This document shows, one piece after another, positions 1-11,734 of a DNA stretch of 64,000 nt. The notes under the pieces were generated by a model, which saw only the letters and a list, made by a program, of their open reading frames with translations, was not told the origin of the DNA and ran no database searches. How positions within the stretch are numbered: position 1 is the stretch's first letter; each line of letters opens with the position of its first letter. This DNA comes from Topomyia yanbarensis. Lineage: Eukaryota > Arthropoda > Insecta > Diptera > Culicidae. The stretch is from positions 378,362,166-378,426,165 of the forward strand of contig NC_080672.1 in the NCBI RefSeq assembly GCF_030247195.1. The letters are read 5' to 3'. The position numbers and the translations under genes were made by a program.

Positions 1-260
1 TGTTGTTCTTGTGTTTAAACTCTGGATAGCTGGCCATCGAGCGTGATTTACTTTTTCTCTAACTTACAACAATTTGAACTCCAAACAGCGGGATGTGGGA
101 GTATTGCTAAGACTATGAGCTAGTCTGATATCTATAATCGATTGAGAATTGAGAAGATGATCTTAGCTATATACATGCACGAAAGTCGTTCGCGATCGAT
201 TTCCGAAAATTTTAATCGCTCAACTTGAACCTCGGATAGCCGGCCATCGGGAGTATTTGC
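1..260. repeat. Dispersed LTR-like repeat module (copy 1)
   Basis: The motif CTCTGGATAGCTGGCCATCG near position 20 recurs in variant form at about 231 (CCTCGGATAGCCGGCCATCG), about 1976 and about 2033, each time followed by GGGAGTATT-like sequence. The 15-130 block aligns as a direct repeat with 1973-2080. I infer remnants of an LTR-retrotransposon or a similar dispersed repeat; no open reading frame supports a family name. Confidence 0.4.
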
Positions 261-1310
261 TTCTTATTTATAATAGTGTTGTTTCTACTTTTTACTTAAC
301 TCGTGCGACCACCCTTGGTTGCAATTTTGTTATTGATCTGGACTTACTAATATTACTACAACCGTCACGGTAAATAACGAGAAAATGCCTCAATTAAAAT
401 TTCTTTTTTTAAATATTTTTAAGGAAGGAAAACTAGCAAGAGAGAAGAAAAATATTGCAAACAGAACCTGCAAAAGAAAACCGTTTGTCCCCCTTCCCTG
501 TCAGCATTCGACCACATATCATAGCCGATCTTCACTAATGCCACTCCCGTTTGAAACGAAACTGAGACAGGCTCCAATCCGTCAACCTGTCGAAGTGAAT
601 GAACTGACAGGAGGTGGGGATAGAACTCGACCAAGACCCGCATAAGGTGGCCAGTACTCCGATTGGCACCGTGGGGATGTAACGGATAGGAGTTCTGTAT
701 GAGAGGTGAATGGCGACATAGTTTGGCTTCATGTTGCACGTTAATACAGCTTTTCCAACCTGCATCATAGTAAATCATGTAATATACGATTAAATCATTT
801 TTACTACCTGTGACAAGTATTTAAAATAGACTGAAATGGTTTTTTGTATTGAAAAAAATCAACAAATTTCCACCAAAATTTAAAAAAAACAAGGTTATTC
901 GGGTAAGGTACCGTATATGGATATATTGAAAAAAGTAATTTTAACTTTCGTTGAGGTTTTCGTGATTAGGTGTCTTCAGCCAAGTTTCGTGAAACTTGAT
1001 TACGCCTAGAAATTGGTTAGCACTTTCACTTTTCCTCAGAGGTTGCTGCCAACAATTTTTATCCATATTATGTAAAAATGTTTTTCTTTTGCATTCTTGT
1101 TCAACCGATATATGTCACGATGACATTTTCCTCTGAAACTATAGATGACCATGTTTATGATCAGAATGCCTTCTGAAGGGTCCAAATTATTCAATTGCTA
1201 CATGATGTACAAAAAAATATCGAACAATTTGAAAAAAAATCAAGATTTCAATGTGGTACTGGAAGTTTTTGGTACTGTGCGATGTAACTGCCAGCACATT
1301 ATCATTAAAT
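261..1310. other. No gene recognised
   Basis: The segment holds only short open frames that overlap one another on both strands around 385-780. The 480-770 part is richer in GC than its surroundings and may be an old repeat, but I recognise neither a protein nor an RNA in it. Confidence 0.5.
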
Positions 1311-1321
1311 ATATTTTTGTA

Positions 1322-1489
1322 GGTGGGGTGGGCGTAGCGTAGTTGGTAAATCGATTGCCTTGTACGCAGCGCACTTGGGTTCGAGTCCCGACCCCGTAAA
1401 TAGGGTTAGAAATTTTTTATAAGAGATTTTTCTAACCCGAAGAGGCGAATGACATTAAGATTAAAACCTCTATAATCGAAATAAAAAAA
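1322..1489 (+). mobile_element. tRNA-derived SINE, intact copy
   Basis: The head has an RNA polymerase III A-box-like stretch (TAGCGTAGTTGG, about 1335-1346) and a perfect B box GGTTCGAGTCC (1378-1388). A body with a GGGTTAGAAA...TTTCTAACCC inverted pair follows, then an A-rich tail. It is flanked by an 11-bp target duplication ATATTTTTGTA at 1311-1321 and 1490-1500, which fixes both ends and points to LINE-mediated insertion. The same family recurs at about 19713 and 46429. It resembles the tRNA-derived SINEs of Aedes mosquitoes; I cannot name the subfamily. Confidence 0.85.
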
Positions 1490-1594
1490 ATATTTTTGTA
1501 AGCTAGTAATAAAGATAATTTTACACCTCCAGTGTTGTAATTCTTGCGTTGCGTTGTGACGATGATTTTGGCGGATTGCACACTGGCTTCATCA

Positions 1595-2085
1595 TGTTTG
1601 ACTGCTAATTATCTACTAATAGTTGCTTAGGAAATGGTAAGTAGAAATTCATTACAATTCGACACATATTGAAAACTCAACCGCATGATAGCTACTATTG
1701 CCGGCCGCCTCCATCTCCATCGTTCACGAGGAAGGATAAAGGATAAGATAGACTGGAAGAGTTGATGCTCCCCTAATTAACGGAAGGACGACGAATAATC
1801 AGATTCTTCCATAGGTGCGCGGAGTTTGTGGTTTGGAAGGGTATAAGGTCTAGGATTCGCTCCAAGCAAGCGATGCGACCTATAACGCATAGTCTATTAT
1901 GTAGGTGTTTAGTTAGTCTTCGAGTACACGATCACTCGGAAAAGAAAGATCTTGTTTAGTTTTTGGTTCTTTTTAAACTCTGGGTAGCCGGCTACCGAGA
2001 GTATCCTATGTTTAAAAAAAAAGAAAATTCTGCACATCCGGCCTTGGGAGTATTGCCTAGAAAAGCTAAACTTATCTGCATAATG
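1595..2085. repeat. Dispersed LTR-like repeat module (copy 2)
   Basis: The 1620-1740 part (TTGCTTAGGAAATGGTAAG, then GCCGGCCG and CCATCTCCATCGT) is repeated with substitutions at 35205-35310. The 1973-2080 part is a diverged direct repeat of 15-130. Two modules that travel separately suggest fragments of one larger retroelement; no protein is preserved. Confidence 0.45.
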
Positions 2086-3019
2086 GTCCGCATCATTATT
2101 TATTGCAATATTTTTTAGATAGATTTCGCTATTTCTTCTCTACGATATATTTATTGGGTTGAAAACTACCAAGTAATAACGCTTTCTCTTAAGGTTTTTG
2201 TTGATAAAAAATAAAAAATAAAAAAAAAAAAAAATTGCAATTTAAATTTTTAACATAAATTTTTATTTTTGTGAAAAATGACAACATTTTTTCAGAGTAT
2301 ATTTTTTCGTGCTGATGTATTCATTCGCTGTAACTCGTTCTCAGTTTAAAATACTGAAATCGAACAACTTTTTTTAAATTAATGCACGTAGAAACGTCTA
2401 CGCCCTTTGGAAAATTGCTCTTGTGTCAAAATATTGGAATTGGCAGAGAAAATCATGGAGATTTATAAACCGAACACAACTGCAAAGTTGTTTTAAAGTT
2501 CGAATCGACGATGATCATATTTTGAGGTCGGCCGGTTTCTCATGGAATCCGTCTAATGCAAAAATCCATCTCCGAGAAAGTTACAAATGTTACCTCCTAA
2601 GTAAATAACTCCATCGAAACCACAAACAACAAACAGTGGTCCGAACCCGGGCCCATAAGCTGTATGACAAGGTGGTAACGAAACTCAAAAGATGCGTCTT
2701 GATTGACAATGAAACCGATTTCAACACATTCGTGGTTTAAATTCTTTAAGGTTCCTGCTCGTGTCAAAGTTCCTGACAGATTCAAGTTTATTTTTGCGGA
2801 AAAGTTCGCGAATAAAACTTTTATTTGGCAGGGTATCTATCTGTTTCTGCTCCTGCGGCCAGTGTTTTTAACGAATTTGACAACAAGTTCAGAAGAAGTA
2901 CCTCAGCAAACGATTTCACTCTTCATTAAGTTCTATAATAGTTCTGTTGCGTTTTGGCTAGATCTAGCTAACAGTCGTTACAGAAAGAACGTGCTACAAT
3001 GGCGCTAAGCTAATATATT
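2086..3019. other. AT-rich decayed DNA with one dispersed repeat
   Basis: Positions 2262-2338 (GTGAAAAATGACAACATTTT, then a TATATTTTTTCGT and CTGTAACTCG stretch) recur at 5612-5690. The open frames here are short and unrecognised. Confidence 0.45.
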
Positions 3020-3400
3020 TGTTAATTGTGCTACGAATAGGTTTCGCATAGAAAATATTCGTAAAATGTACGGGTTTTTCGTACTTATGATGAACCTTTT
3101 GTAGTTCTATGGAAAAGTTTTTAATTTTTACGAGTCTTTCGTAAAAACACGAAACGACTTTGCCAGATCGATCGCTTTTATATAAAAAAATCGACGTTGT
3201 CAAACATCGATCCTAAAAGATCGAATGAAAAAATATACGAAAATTTTGTTCAATGAACGAAATGTAATCGTGCGACTGTCGAAATATTCGTGCTATACAC
3301 AAACATTTAGTAAAATAACGAATCATTTCGTTTCATTTATAAAAAATAGTTTTGTCTTCGACGATAAATTTCGTGCAACGTGCACGTAACTACGAGCCCG
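3020..3400. repeat. ACGAA/TTCGT-rich segment
   Basis: About eleven copies of ACGAA or its complement TTCGT occur in roughly 370 bp, against fewer than one expected by chance. They are irregularly spaced and lie on both strands, so this is not a simple tandem repeat. The origin is unknown; a decayed repeat with subterminal motifs is possible. Confidence 0.4.
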
Positions 3401-5611
3401 AGAGCTCGGAACATATTCTCTGCCATTAGGCCAATCCATGAGACATTTCTGATCAGCTGATTATTCCTTCTGACGTAACTCGGGTGGGTGCGACGTCCGA
3501 CAAAATCGCCGATTCGATTCAATATCAAACGAATCGGGCTAACAAAGTATGGTCATCGGACGGGTTTTTTATGTTCGCAGGAGCAAACTTGTTGACAAAA
3601 CCCTCGCTGAATTGTCAAACAAACGTTGTGGTGGATTGCCTAATTGTGTAGTACTATTTCTTCGAAAGGAGCGATACTTCGGAAGGCATCTTATGAGGCC
3701 TCACGAGGTATGACATACCTGTCCCAAACGGATCCTTAGCTACATTAATAATGTGCTACCCGGTTGGGACGATACATGTCTACAAACAAACAACTCGCTT
3801 CCAACTACATTGGACTCGGGTAATTTGTAACATGCAGAGCAAACAGGAGCAGTCACAAAAGATAACCTGAATAGTGGTCGCAGTGGAAAAGTTTCCCCTA
3901 ATAAAAAGTGCACTAAATATAAATGAACGATACCTATTTACAATGCACGAAAATGCTTCGTTGCAGAAATCACGAAATAATTCGTCCATTATCAGTGGGT
4001 GCAACGACAAAGGAGTTCCATAAATCACAAAAGATTAAAATCCAGCGAATTGTTTCCAGCTCCGTTCAGAAGTATTGAAGGAAGCAGTCATCAACGACAT
4101 TGGGCGGATGAAGATTTGGTGGAATCAGTTAGTCTGGGCAGTGAAAGAAGAAGGCTGATCTACGGTATCATCAGATTTTTTTAAAAATAACTAATTACAA
4201 TTCATTCCAGTTGTTTTCAGTAGATAAAATGTTATTACATTATTCTTTGTTCTCCTTTAAATTTTTCAAATGAAATTGAATTGAAATTTCAATTGAAGGC
4301 TAAAAATACACGGATTTGAAAGTGTCCCTTTTTAAGGGGAGCATCTGATGTTAAGTGCTCAAACCGAAAGTCTTTTCGCTTTAACGATTTTGAAGGCGAA
4401 ACAACAATGGCTCTTTTGTGTAATGTTCAGATTTATTTATACATTCATTGTGTACAAATATTTTCAGTCATGCAGGGCCACACATACGAGCGTTCCAAGA
4501 GTAGAAGTCCAACCTTTTCCACGTCGAGGAGCGCCGCGGTGAACACTCTTGGTAAAATCGTCTGATACAGAAAGTTCAATAAAACTTGTAAAGCTTAGAC
4601 TTGTAGTTACTCGATTAACCAAAAAAAAAAAAAAATTGAAAAAAGTTCGAGTTTCGGAAAATGGATTCATAAAAACTGAAAAATCTTATGTTTTACTGTA
4701 AAATTCTTTCACTTTTCATCATAATAATAGGGTGAAATTTTGTTTATTCAGTTTTCTGTGGTTCATCGACATATTGTGCATTCTCATAAAAAATTTAAAT
4801 CGATACGTTAATTGGTTTTTGAGTTATCGTGTTCGCCAATTTGAAAAACGCGGTTTCGAGAAAAAAAAGCTATTAAAGGGTGTCCCACATCTAATTGCAT
4901 CACGGAAGAAAACGCTGTAAAAAATAACCCATTTGGCATTTTCTCTTGAAAATTTGGGTAAAATTAATTTAGAGTGTATTGTTAACACTGTATTTTTATC
5001 GCTGTTAGTTTTTCGAAAATCGTTGCCGATAGATTGAAAATTGCGTGTGTTATAGCAAATACGTGCGACGAATGCGTGGACATCGAGATTGTGGGAGACT
5101 ATTCTAGAGGATAAAAAAGAAGTCCATTTTTTTTGCCCTCTGCACCAGACGTAAAATATGTCTAAAGTAATTTTAGGAAAACTTTGCTACTGAAAGCTTA
5201 TGCATGATCCAAATACACCGTTTTTAAAACGATAAAGATTATATTGTTGGCATTTTATGATGGGGAAACGCGATTAACTTATTATAAAGGGTATAATTAC
5301 ACGAACTAATTGTTTTTTTTTTAAACAAAATTCCAAATATCTCGACAACTATCGCATTTTGGAAGATTTTTGTTAAATGCATTTTATTTGAAATGATACT
5401 AAGAATACAAATCTGCAATAAAAATAAGTATTGAATATCACTTAATATGAAATTTAAATGTATAAAGTCATCGTTAGAATAAAAATTCACCTATAAGTTC
5501 TCTATCATGCAATCACATTCAAAATGTTTCTTTTCTCTTCAGGTTTTGTTGACGAAATGTGAAAAATTTATTAATTTTTAGATTTGTTTTTTGTAATTTA
5601 AACAAAAATTT
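3401..5611. other. No gene recognised; AT-rich
   Basis: Only short open frames are present. A GGGTGTCCCACAT stretch at about 4877 resembles the termini of the inverted-repeat element at 24406-25543 and may be a decayed relative. Confidence 0.4.
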
Positions 5612-5690
5612 GTTTTTTTTGTGAAAAATGACACAACATTTTCTTCAGTGTATATTTTTTCGTACAGAAGTATTCATTCACTGTAACTCG
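5612..5690 (+). repeat. Second copy of the 2262-2338 repeat
   Basis: The block GTGAAAAATGACA...TATATTTTTTCGTA...CTGTAACTCG matches 2262-2338 in the same orientation, with scattered substitutions. Confidence 0.6.
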
Positions 5691-6990
5691 CCTTCTGATA
5701 GAAGGCTGGATGTTGCTGGCTCGAATCAAAACTTGTCGAAAGTAAACAAAGTTCATGTCATATCGTCAACCTGGCGCCCAGGTGGTGAAATCGTTAGAAT
5801 TCAACGGTGTGCTGGAGCGTTACCAGAAAATTTTTATTTCCAGATTAAATTTTACTAAACTTCCCAGTTTAACTCAGCCGGAATGCTGGCTGGTTCTAAT
5901 TCGAATTCCGGCTCCAGTGACACAACCGATTCAAGTTAGAATGTTTAAGGGGTACCATTTCGATGCGGCTTAGCCGCAAAACCGAGGCATAGGAACCGAA
6001 GCGGCGCAAAGCCGCTGAGGATCTGCTTGACGAAGTTGCCACCGACCTGCCGTCGAAAGCAAGCGAACCTGTGATCCACCCGTTTGCCCAGCTTACTCAA
6101 ACATAGGGGCTATCCCTAGTTTAAGTCCGACTGAGCGGTAGTGAAGTAGGGCCTTCTCACTCTGCATAGTGGCACATTTCGTTGTGCCAAATTATCAAAA
6201 TTGGTTGCTATGGCTAAAAATTGGTCTAATTTTATGTCACTGAATCAATTTCAGATATCAGTTTTGAAACCCAATCAAGCTATTTTTGATAATTTTTTAT
6301 GTAACCTTATTTTAAAGCAGCGCTCGTAAAAAGGTTTATATACACGTCAATGATCAATGATTTTTAATATGATTTATGAGCTACTGGTCGTCTTTACAAG
6401 GATATTTTTAAAAACATGCATATAAAATCAATTGCGCAAAAATGTGTGAAATATATAGATTTAGATAGATAGATTTAAACTACACCAAATTTTGAGTCAA
6501 CATTTGAAAAAATGTAAAAATCTCAAAATAAAAGTTATGATGAAAAAAATATTTATTGAGTGCTTTCCACAAACAACGTGCTTTATCTCAACACCATTCC
6601 ATTTTGGAGAGTTTGCATGTTTAGCATGTTATCTCGTAATAAAATCTTCTATAGCTTTGTCATTGATTTCATGACTATCTCGAAATTTTATAGAAATAAT
6701 CTTTCTATTTCACTTTTAGGTGGATTATTCACAATTTATCAAAATAAGGGGCTTCCATTCCAAAAACAGTATTTCTGACACATTCAATTACTAAAATCAT
6801 CCCCTAAAGAACAACTAATAAATCGCACGTTTTGGTACAATTGATACCACTGTGCATGTGGGCTGATAGATGGAAATATTCGATTTTCAATACGGAATTG
6901 GTAAATCAGTGAATTATATTTTAAAATATTTTAAAATTTATTTACTATAAATTACAGAAGTGAAGGTCTGTGAAATTTTACTCCCTAGTG
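5691..6990. other. No gene; GC-rich hairpin patch at 5960-6180
   Basis: A GC-rich island in AT-rich DNA contains the near-palindrome GCGGCTTAGCCGC (5965-5977) and the stem AGCGGC/GCCGCT (6000-6005 and 6011-6016). I infer a fragment of a small mobile element. The rest is AT-rich without a recognisable gene. Confidence 0.35.
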
Positions 6991-7061
6991 TAGATCACTC
7001 GAATCACTCGATTTTGTATCTGTGTTCCGAAACTAGTACATAGCAAATGCAAATCAACCCA

Positions 7062-7263
7062 CCACCAAGGAAGAACTGTTCATCTTCAATCAAGAAATCT
7101 TCGATCCGATAGTGATCACATTCGGGTTTCTGAATGTGCGAGCACTTCTGCTTCTGCAGCCTACGAAACATCGGTGACGCGATCAAAGTTGCCGCGCACA
7201 GTGACGACATGAAGCACGAAGAGATCTCCGTTTCTCGCTGTCTTGGTAACTGTGAGACAGTCC
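7062..7263 (-). CDS. Candidate coding exon, unknown product
   Basis: On the minus strand a pyrimidine-rich acceptor (TTTTTTACCATTCCAG) ends at 7264. The following frame stays open through a GTGGGT donor-like site near 7062. The peptide carries a basic stretch (MFRRLQKQKCSH) followed by an acidic one (IEDFLIEDEQFFLG), and its codon use is richer in G/C at third positions than the surrounding DNA. I do not recognise the product. The plus strand of the same segment also has open, coding-like frames, so strand and even coding status are uncertain. It could be an exon of a host gene, a pseudogene exon or chance. Confidence 0.28.
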
Positions 7264-7402
7264 CTGGAATGGTAAAAAAGTGAAAGTTTTGTTGGGCTTT
7301 TTTTTACCGAACTGAAACAATCTCAACTACCATGGTGTTTGTGAGATTCCGTGTTGTGTTGATAATCACATACTACGGCCACAGAAGAAGTAGAGCTTGA
7401 CT

Positions 7403-7699
7403 TTATCCGACATAATTAAAGGCAATATTTAGAGACACTGGTAACCTACACAGAAGAAGTGGTTTAGCAGTTTCGTTCAACATGTTCGCTGTGCTAAGTT
7501 CTGTGTAAAATAAATCCAGTGTAATGCTGTCAAGATTGTAAGTGGCTGGCAGACGAGGTTTTACGGATTGGTGATTACGTGCGGTTATGCTCGTACCCAA
7601 TGCTGTTTGAATCGCGCTTCGCAGACGCGAATGGTAATTGCACGGCTGCAGGTTATTGTTTGCAGTTAAACTACCAGCGCAGTGTTGGTGTTGATACAT
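7403..7699 (-). CDS. Unrecognised ORF in low-copy island
   Basis: A 98-codon ATG-initiated minus-strand frame lies just upstream (on that strand) of the 7062-7263 candidate exon. It starts MYQHQHCAGSLTANNN and ends FNYVG. It has no signal peptide, membrane segment or motif that I recognise. Codon use is balanced and the segment does not look like the repeats around it. A different minus-strand frame is open at 7671-7868, also unrecognised. These frames may be pieces of one broken or multi-exon gene; that is inference from adjacency only. Confidence 0.2.
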   Translation of the reverse strand: MYQHQHCAGSLTANNNLQPCNYHSRLRSAIQTALGTSITARNHQSVKPRLPATYNLDSITLDLFYTELSTANMLNETAKPLLLCRLPVSLNIAFNYVG

Positions 7700-7912
7700 A
7701 ATACACTATAGTTTGCGATAAAATACATTCTCGGCTTATATCTTTACGACTCTGCCGTTGTTGGTTACTTTCCGTCTCAATTTCCGGTGAAGACCTTGGT
7801 GCTTGACTAAGCGACGAACCTGGCGGCTGTAGTATGTTCATATATATATATTTATACAGATAACGCATTTACCTTCTACTGGGTCAAGTTCTTGAACGTT
7901 CTGTTTTGGGAA

Positions 7913-8155
7913 ATGTTTTATTTGCGCGAGCTGGTTGTGAAATTCACAATCTTACTTGGATATTGCCTCGTTTATTCCGCATTTGGAGGCAAAAGCATGG
8001 AAGTAGAACCAAATGACCCAGCAGATTTCCATCAAATAACTGTACAAACATTGGATGAATGGTGTGTTGTTTTTTGCTTCAGCCACCAAACGATGCGGTT
8101 AATCACGTACACCCGTTCGGAAGTGCAAATACTGAAAAAAGAAGTTTGTAATTGA
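7913..8155 (+). CDS. Hypothetical ORF with signal-peptide-like start
   Basis: The first ATG of this plus-strand frame is at 7913. The protein begins MFYLRELVVKFTILLGYCLV, a plausible signal peptide or membrane anchor, then becomes acidic (MEVEPNDPADFHQITVQTLD) and ends after 80 residues. There is no family match that I know of. A 9-bp inverted pair, AATTGATCG (8150-8158) and CGATCAATT (8181-8189), overlaps and follows the stop codon. It could be a first exon, a pseudogene fragment or chance. Confidence 0.25.
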   Translation: MFYLRELVVKFTILLGYCLVYSAFGGKSMEVEPNDPADFHQITVQTLDEWCVVFCFSHQTMRLITYTRSEVQILKKEVCN

Positions 8156-8289
8156 TCGTTTTTCGGATTTCTTTTGCACCCGATCAATTATACTTCGAAC
8201 GTATGGAAGACGGCTGTATATAGGGTGTTGTGCCTATAATTGCAGTAAAACCAAATGTTATCATATTTTTACATTTCTTAGAAAAGAAA

Positions 8290-8560
8290 TGTATAGAATT
8301 CGCTCAAACTTTCAAGGTTTTTTCCGAGGCCCGGAGGGCCGAGTCTTATATACCAATCTACTCAGCTCGACAATTTGGGACAATGTCTGTGTGTGTATAA
8401 CGGACAAACTCTCATTCGTGTTTCTCAGCAATGGCTGAACCGATATTATCCAAACCAATTGCAAGTGAAAGGCCTATCACCCAGACAGAACGCTATTAAA
8501 TGGTTTTTGATTCTGATGTTTAGTGTCCAAGATATAAATGTTTGAAGGCGCAAAAATTGC
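8290..8560 (-). mobile_element. Diverged copy of the 15-17 kb element family
   Basis: The sequence contains GGCCCGGAGGGCCGAG, CAGCTCGA, a TGTGTGTGTGT run and ATGGCTGAACCGAT in the same order as the minus strand of the 15175-17583 element and the plus strand of 61415-62090. It is strongly diverged and has no visible terminal repeats. Confidence 0.55.
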
Positions 8561-10788
8561 GTTTTTTTTTAAATTATCCGCCGAAAGTGACAACATGGAT
8601 AAACACTTCATATATCTTTAGACAGCTTATACGAATACCTTTAGAAGACGCTATAGATTGTTGAAATCGGACTATTATCAAAAGAGATATTTAACATTAA
8701 ATACGGACGAAACATTTTGTATCATTTCTCATAGACAGAAATAAGACCAAAACCATGCAATCTATTATTAACGCCAAAACGGCTACTTTTAGGTCAATAG
8801 TATCTTAGGAGAATTTGGTGTATGCAGTTTGCCCTTTTCTTTGGTATAGTGTTATTGCTGATTAATCCCCCTATGAGTGAGATATTGTCATAAATTTCGT
8901 TCAAAGTGACTGTATTGAAATGGCACCTTCAGCAAATTTGTAGCTCTTCTTTTGCGAATAACTTTACTGAATACACCAAGTATCTATTTTGAATATTTTA
9001 AAAGTTAAGTCTTGTTGTTTTTGGATTACCCTTTGTCGCCTACTTATTGTTCAATATAGTAGTAATGTATTTAAATTAGCCTAATATTATTTCGATAAAA
9101 CGAATTTCGTATATCATTTATCTATCTACAACCGCTAGAAATAACCAGCTATCAATTCCAAGTTGTCTAGATGGAACTTGATTACTAATCGGTGCAAAAA
9201 TGTTCATTTGCGCGGAACTTCTGACAGCAAATTTTCTAATTGAATATGAAAAGCGATATACATAACTCAGGACAACGGCATTGCCAAGAGGAAGGTTAGG
9301 GGTTTAACACAATTTTTGGAATGGGATCCTGATTTGTAACTGATCTATTGGTCTTGATCTCACAGTTGTCTAATCACATAAATATCAAATACCTGCGTGA
9401 AAACATTGCAATAGAAACTCATTTCAGAATTCGGAAGTCAATCATAATCCTCCGATATCCTATCATATTGAGCTCACATGTGCTGTTATATGGATTAGGA
9501 TCTTTTTTCAATAGGAAGCGAAGTTAGAATTGATTTAATGTCTATGAAACATAGAATGCTCGCCGAAAATTGCATAGCTTTCAACATTTGCTGAACATGT
9601 TTTTATTTTGGGAATGTGTATAGTTGGGTCAAAAACGTAATTAGATTAATAACAACGATTACACCTTCCGAAAGTAGAGGGAAATTTATGAAAATTGGCT
9701 CGACTCTAGCAGGTCCTGATAGATTTTTGTTAGCGTTTAATTTTATGTTGCATTACCATATGTATAGGCAAAATAAATGTTCGAAAACAGTAAATTAAGG
9801 TCAAGATAATTTCAAAACCGCCAATTTCGGAGGTTTAATATCTTCGATAAATCTTACAAACCTTAAACAGCACATCATCTGATAAAATAATTTTGGTGTT
9901 ATATCCTACAAGACGTATTTATGAAAAATTTATTCTTCAAACAAATTTAGTTCGACAGTTAATGTCTTCAGCGAAATTTTCGGAAGTTCTATTTTAAACC
10001 ACTTTGATCAAGACATGAAGGCTCCATGTGTTCAAAATATGTTAGACTATTTGTATTTACCTTTAAAATAAATTGTTATTATTTTACTGTTTATGATGAA
10101 TCTCTTCTATCGTTTAATAATAAATAAAAATAATAAAAAAAAATTACATTTTATCCTAAGTTAGAATTTGTGGAGCTCACAATAGAAAGTTATTTTAGAA
10201 TTTTAACGACATTCAATTAGCTAGAGATTACTGGGTAGGGAATGTCTTGAAAATTAGAGCCATAGTACACAAGTGAGAGCAAGAATGTGAAGTAAACAGA
10301 TCGGAAAACTAGAAGTGGCAGGGTCATTAGAACATGCTTAATATCGTACGGGTTTAATCTTTGTCTTCTGCTAATGAGGGTCGAGCTTAGGCAGCATAAC
10401 TACGAATCACCCGAGTTCACTAGCATGTGTCCTGGTATAGATAGACGTTTCCATCTTTACCGTGACAACCGAGTCGGTAAATATCATTTTATGGTTCCCT
10501 ACACGTAGTATTTATGCCTTCAACAAAGTTGTTTTAAATGATAGTCTTAACAAATTCGAAAAATACATAAACTCTGTTACTATTTTTTTGAAAAATTTGT
10601 TCTCCATAATTTTAAAACTTCAAAGATGATGGTATCAGATTTATGTCATTTTAACAGCAAGTTCGATTTTCACCAAACCCCCACCAAACCGAATTTCTGA
10701 CTACGCCGCTGACTCTAAGTAAGTAGAATCAAAGTCGTGCTACTCTCGTTTACAAGGAACTTTTTCGAATACTGCCAATCTATTATAA
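8561..10788. other. No gene recognised; decayed repeats
   Basis: AT-rich DNA with only short frames. Several sentences of sequence have the look of old mosquito DNA-element interiors, but without a second copy in this window I cannot delimit them. Confidence 0.4.
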
Positions 10789-10790
10789 TA

Positions 10791-11692
10791 CAGTGCAGAC
10801 CCGATTGGATCAGACTCCGATTTAGTTTGTTGCCGATTCTGTCAGCATTTAGATCCGATTTTGGCAGCCTCATAAAAAAATATGTTTTATGTGCTATAGT
10901 AGACGAACAAGGCTGAATTCGAGATGCAAATATGCAAAAATAAAAAAAATCTATCTACTTTAAATTGTACGCTGGAAGACCCTTTAAGGGGTGTTAATAG
11001 CGCCATACAGTTCAGCGAGCCCCTCGGCGCCCATACAGCAAATCAACATCAACAAACCGCGCCCTTCGCCTTCTCGAGGGATTGGCACGAATATCGGCCA
11101 CGGACAAGACAATCATATAGGAAGAAAGAAAAAAAGTCAAGCCATTCGGTAAAAAGTAGCGTGAGCTAGAACACATTTTCACAATTGTTATAAATTAACC
11201 CAATTCTCAAGTTAAATAATTGTTCCCATTTCTAACTAAATCTACCCTAACTGTACTGTGGTAAGTTTAATCATATTAGATGTTTATAAATTCCTAAAAT
11301 TGAACCTAACAGGAATTAAAACTTCGGTACGGACAGAGTTAGTGCGGGTAGGAAACAGTACGGATACAATTGATACTGAGAAACCGTGATTACCGTGAAA
11401 ACATTAACAGTAAGAATTTATATTTATACCCTAAAACTTAATCCTAACACAAGATTATCCTCCATGCAGGAATTTATAATTCAACCTTGATTCACAACGA
11501 ATAAAGAAGATTCATAGATTTGCTAGTTTTCACTGCTGTCCGGCAACAAGGGGAAATTTATATTAAATGTTCAGAAATATTTTAACAGCTTCGGGTTATT
11601 ATAAAGAAAGAAAAAATATGTTCCGATTTAGTCAATGTTCCCATTTCGTCAGCTTAAAATACACCATGGGCTGAAAAGAACAGGTCTTACTG
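10791..11692. mobile_element. Putative non-autonomous Tc1/mariner-like element
   Basis: The left end CAGTGCAGACCCG and the reverse complement of the right end CAGTAAGACCTG are similar, and both are bordered by TA (10789-10790, 11693-11694), as expected of Tc1/mariner-type insertion. A related right terminus (CCCGATTTTATCAATG...TTTCACTGTA) occurs at 31950-32030. No transposase is present. The terminal match is short and imperfect. Confidence 0.4.
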
Positions 11693-11734
11693 TATTTATT
11701 ACTCACTGACCACTGTGTCTTACATTAATAGGTA

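Noticed and set aside
1322..1400. Functional tRNA gene
   Set aside because: The A and B boxes belong to a SINE with an A-rich tail and a target duplication; the cloverleaf cannot be completed.
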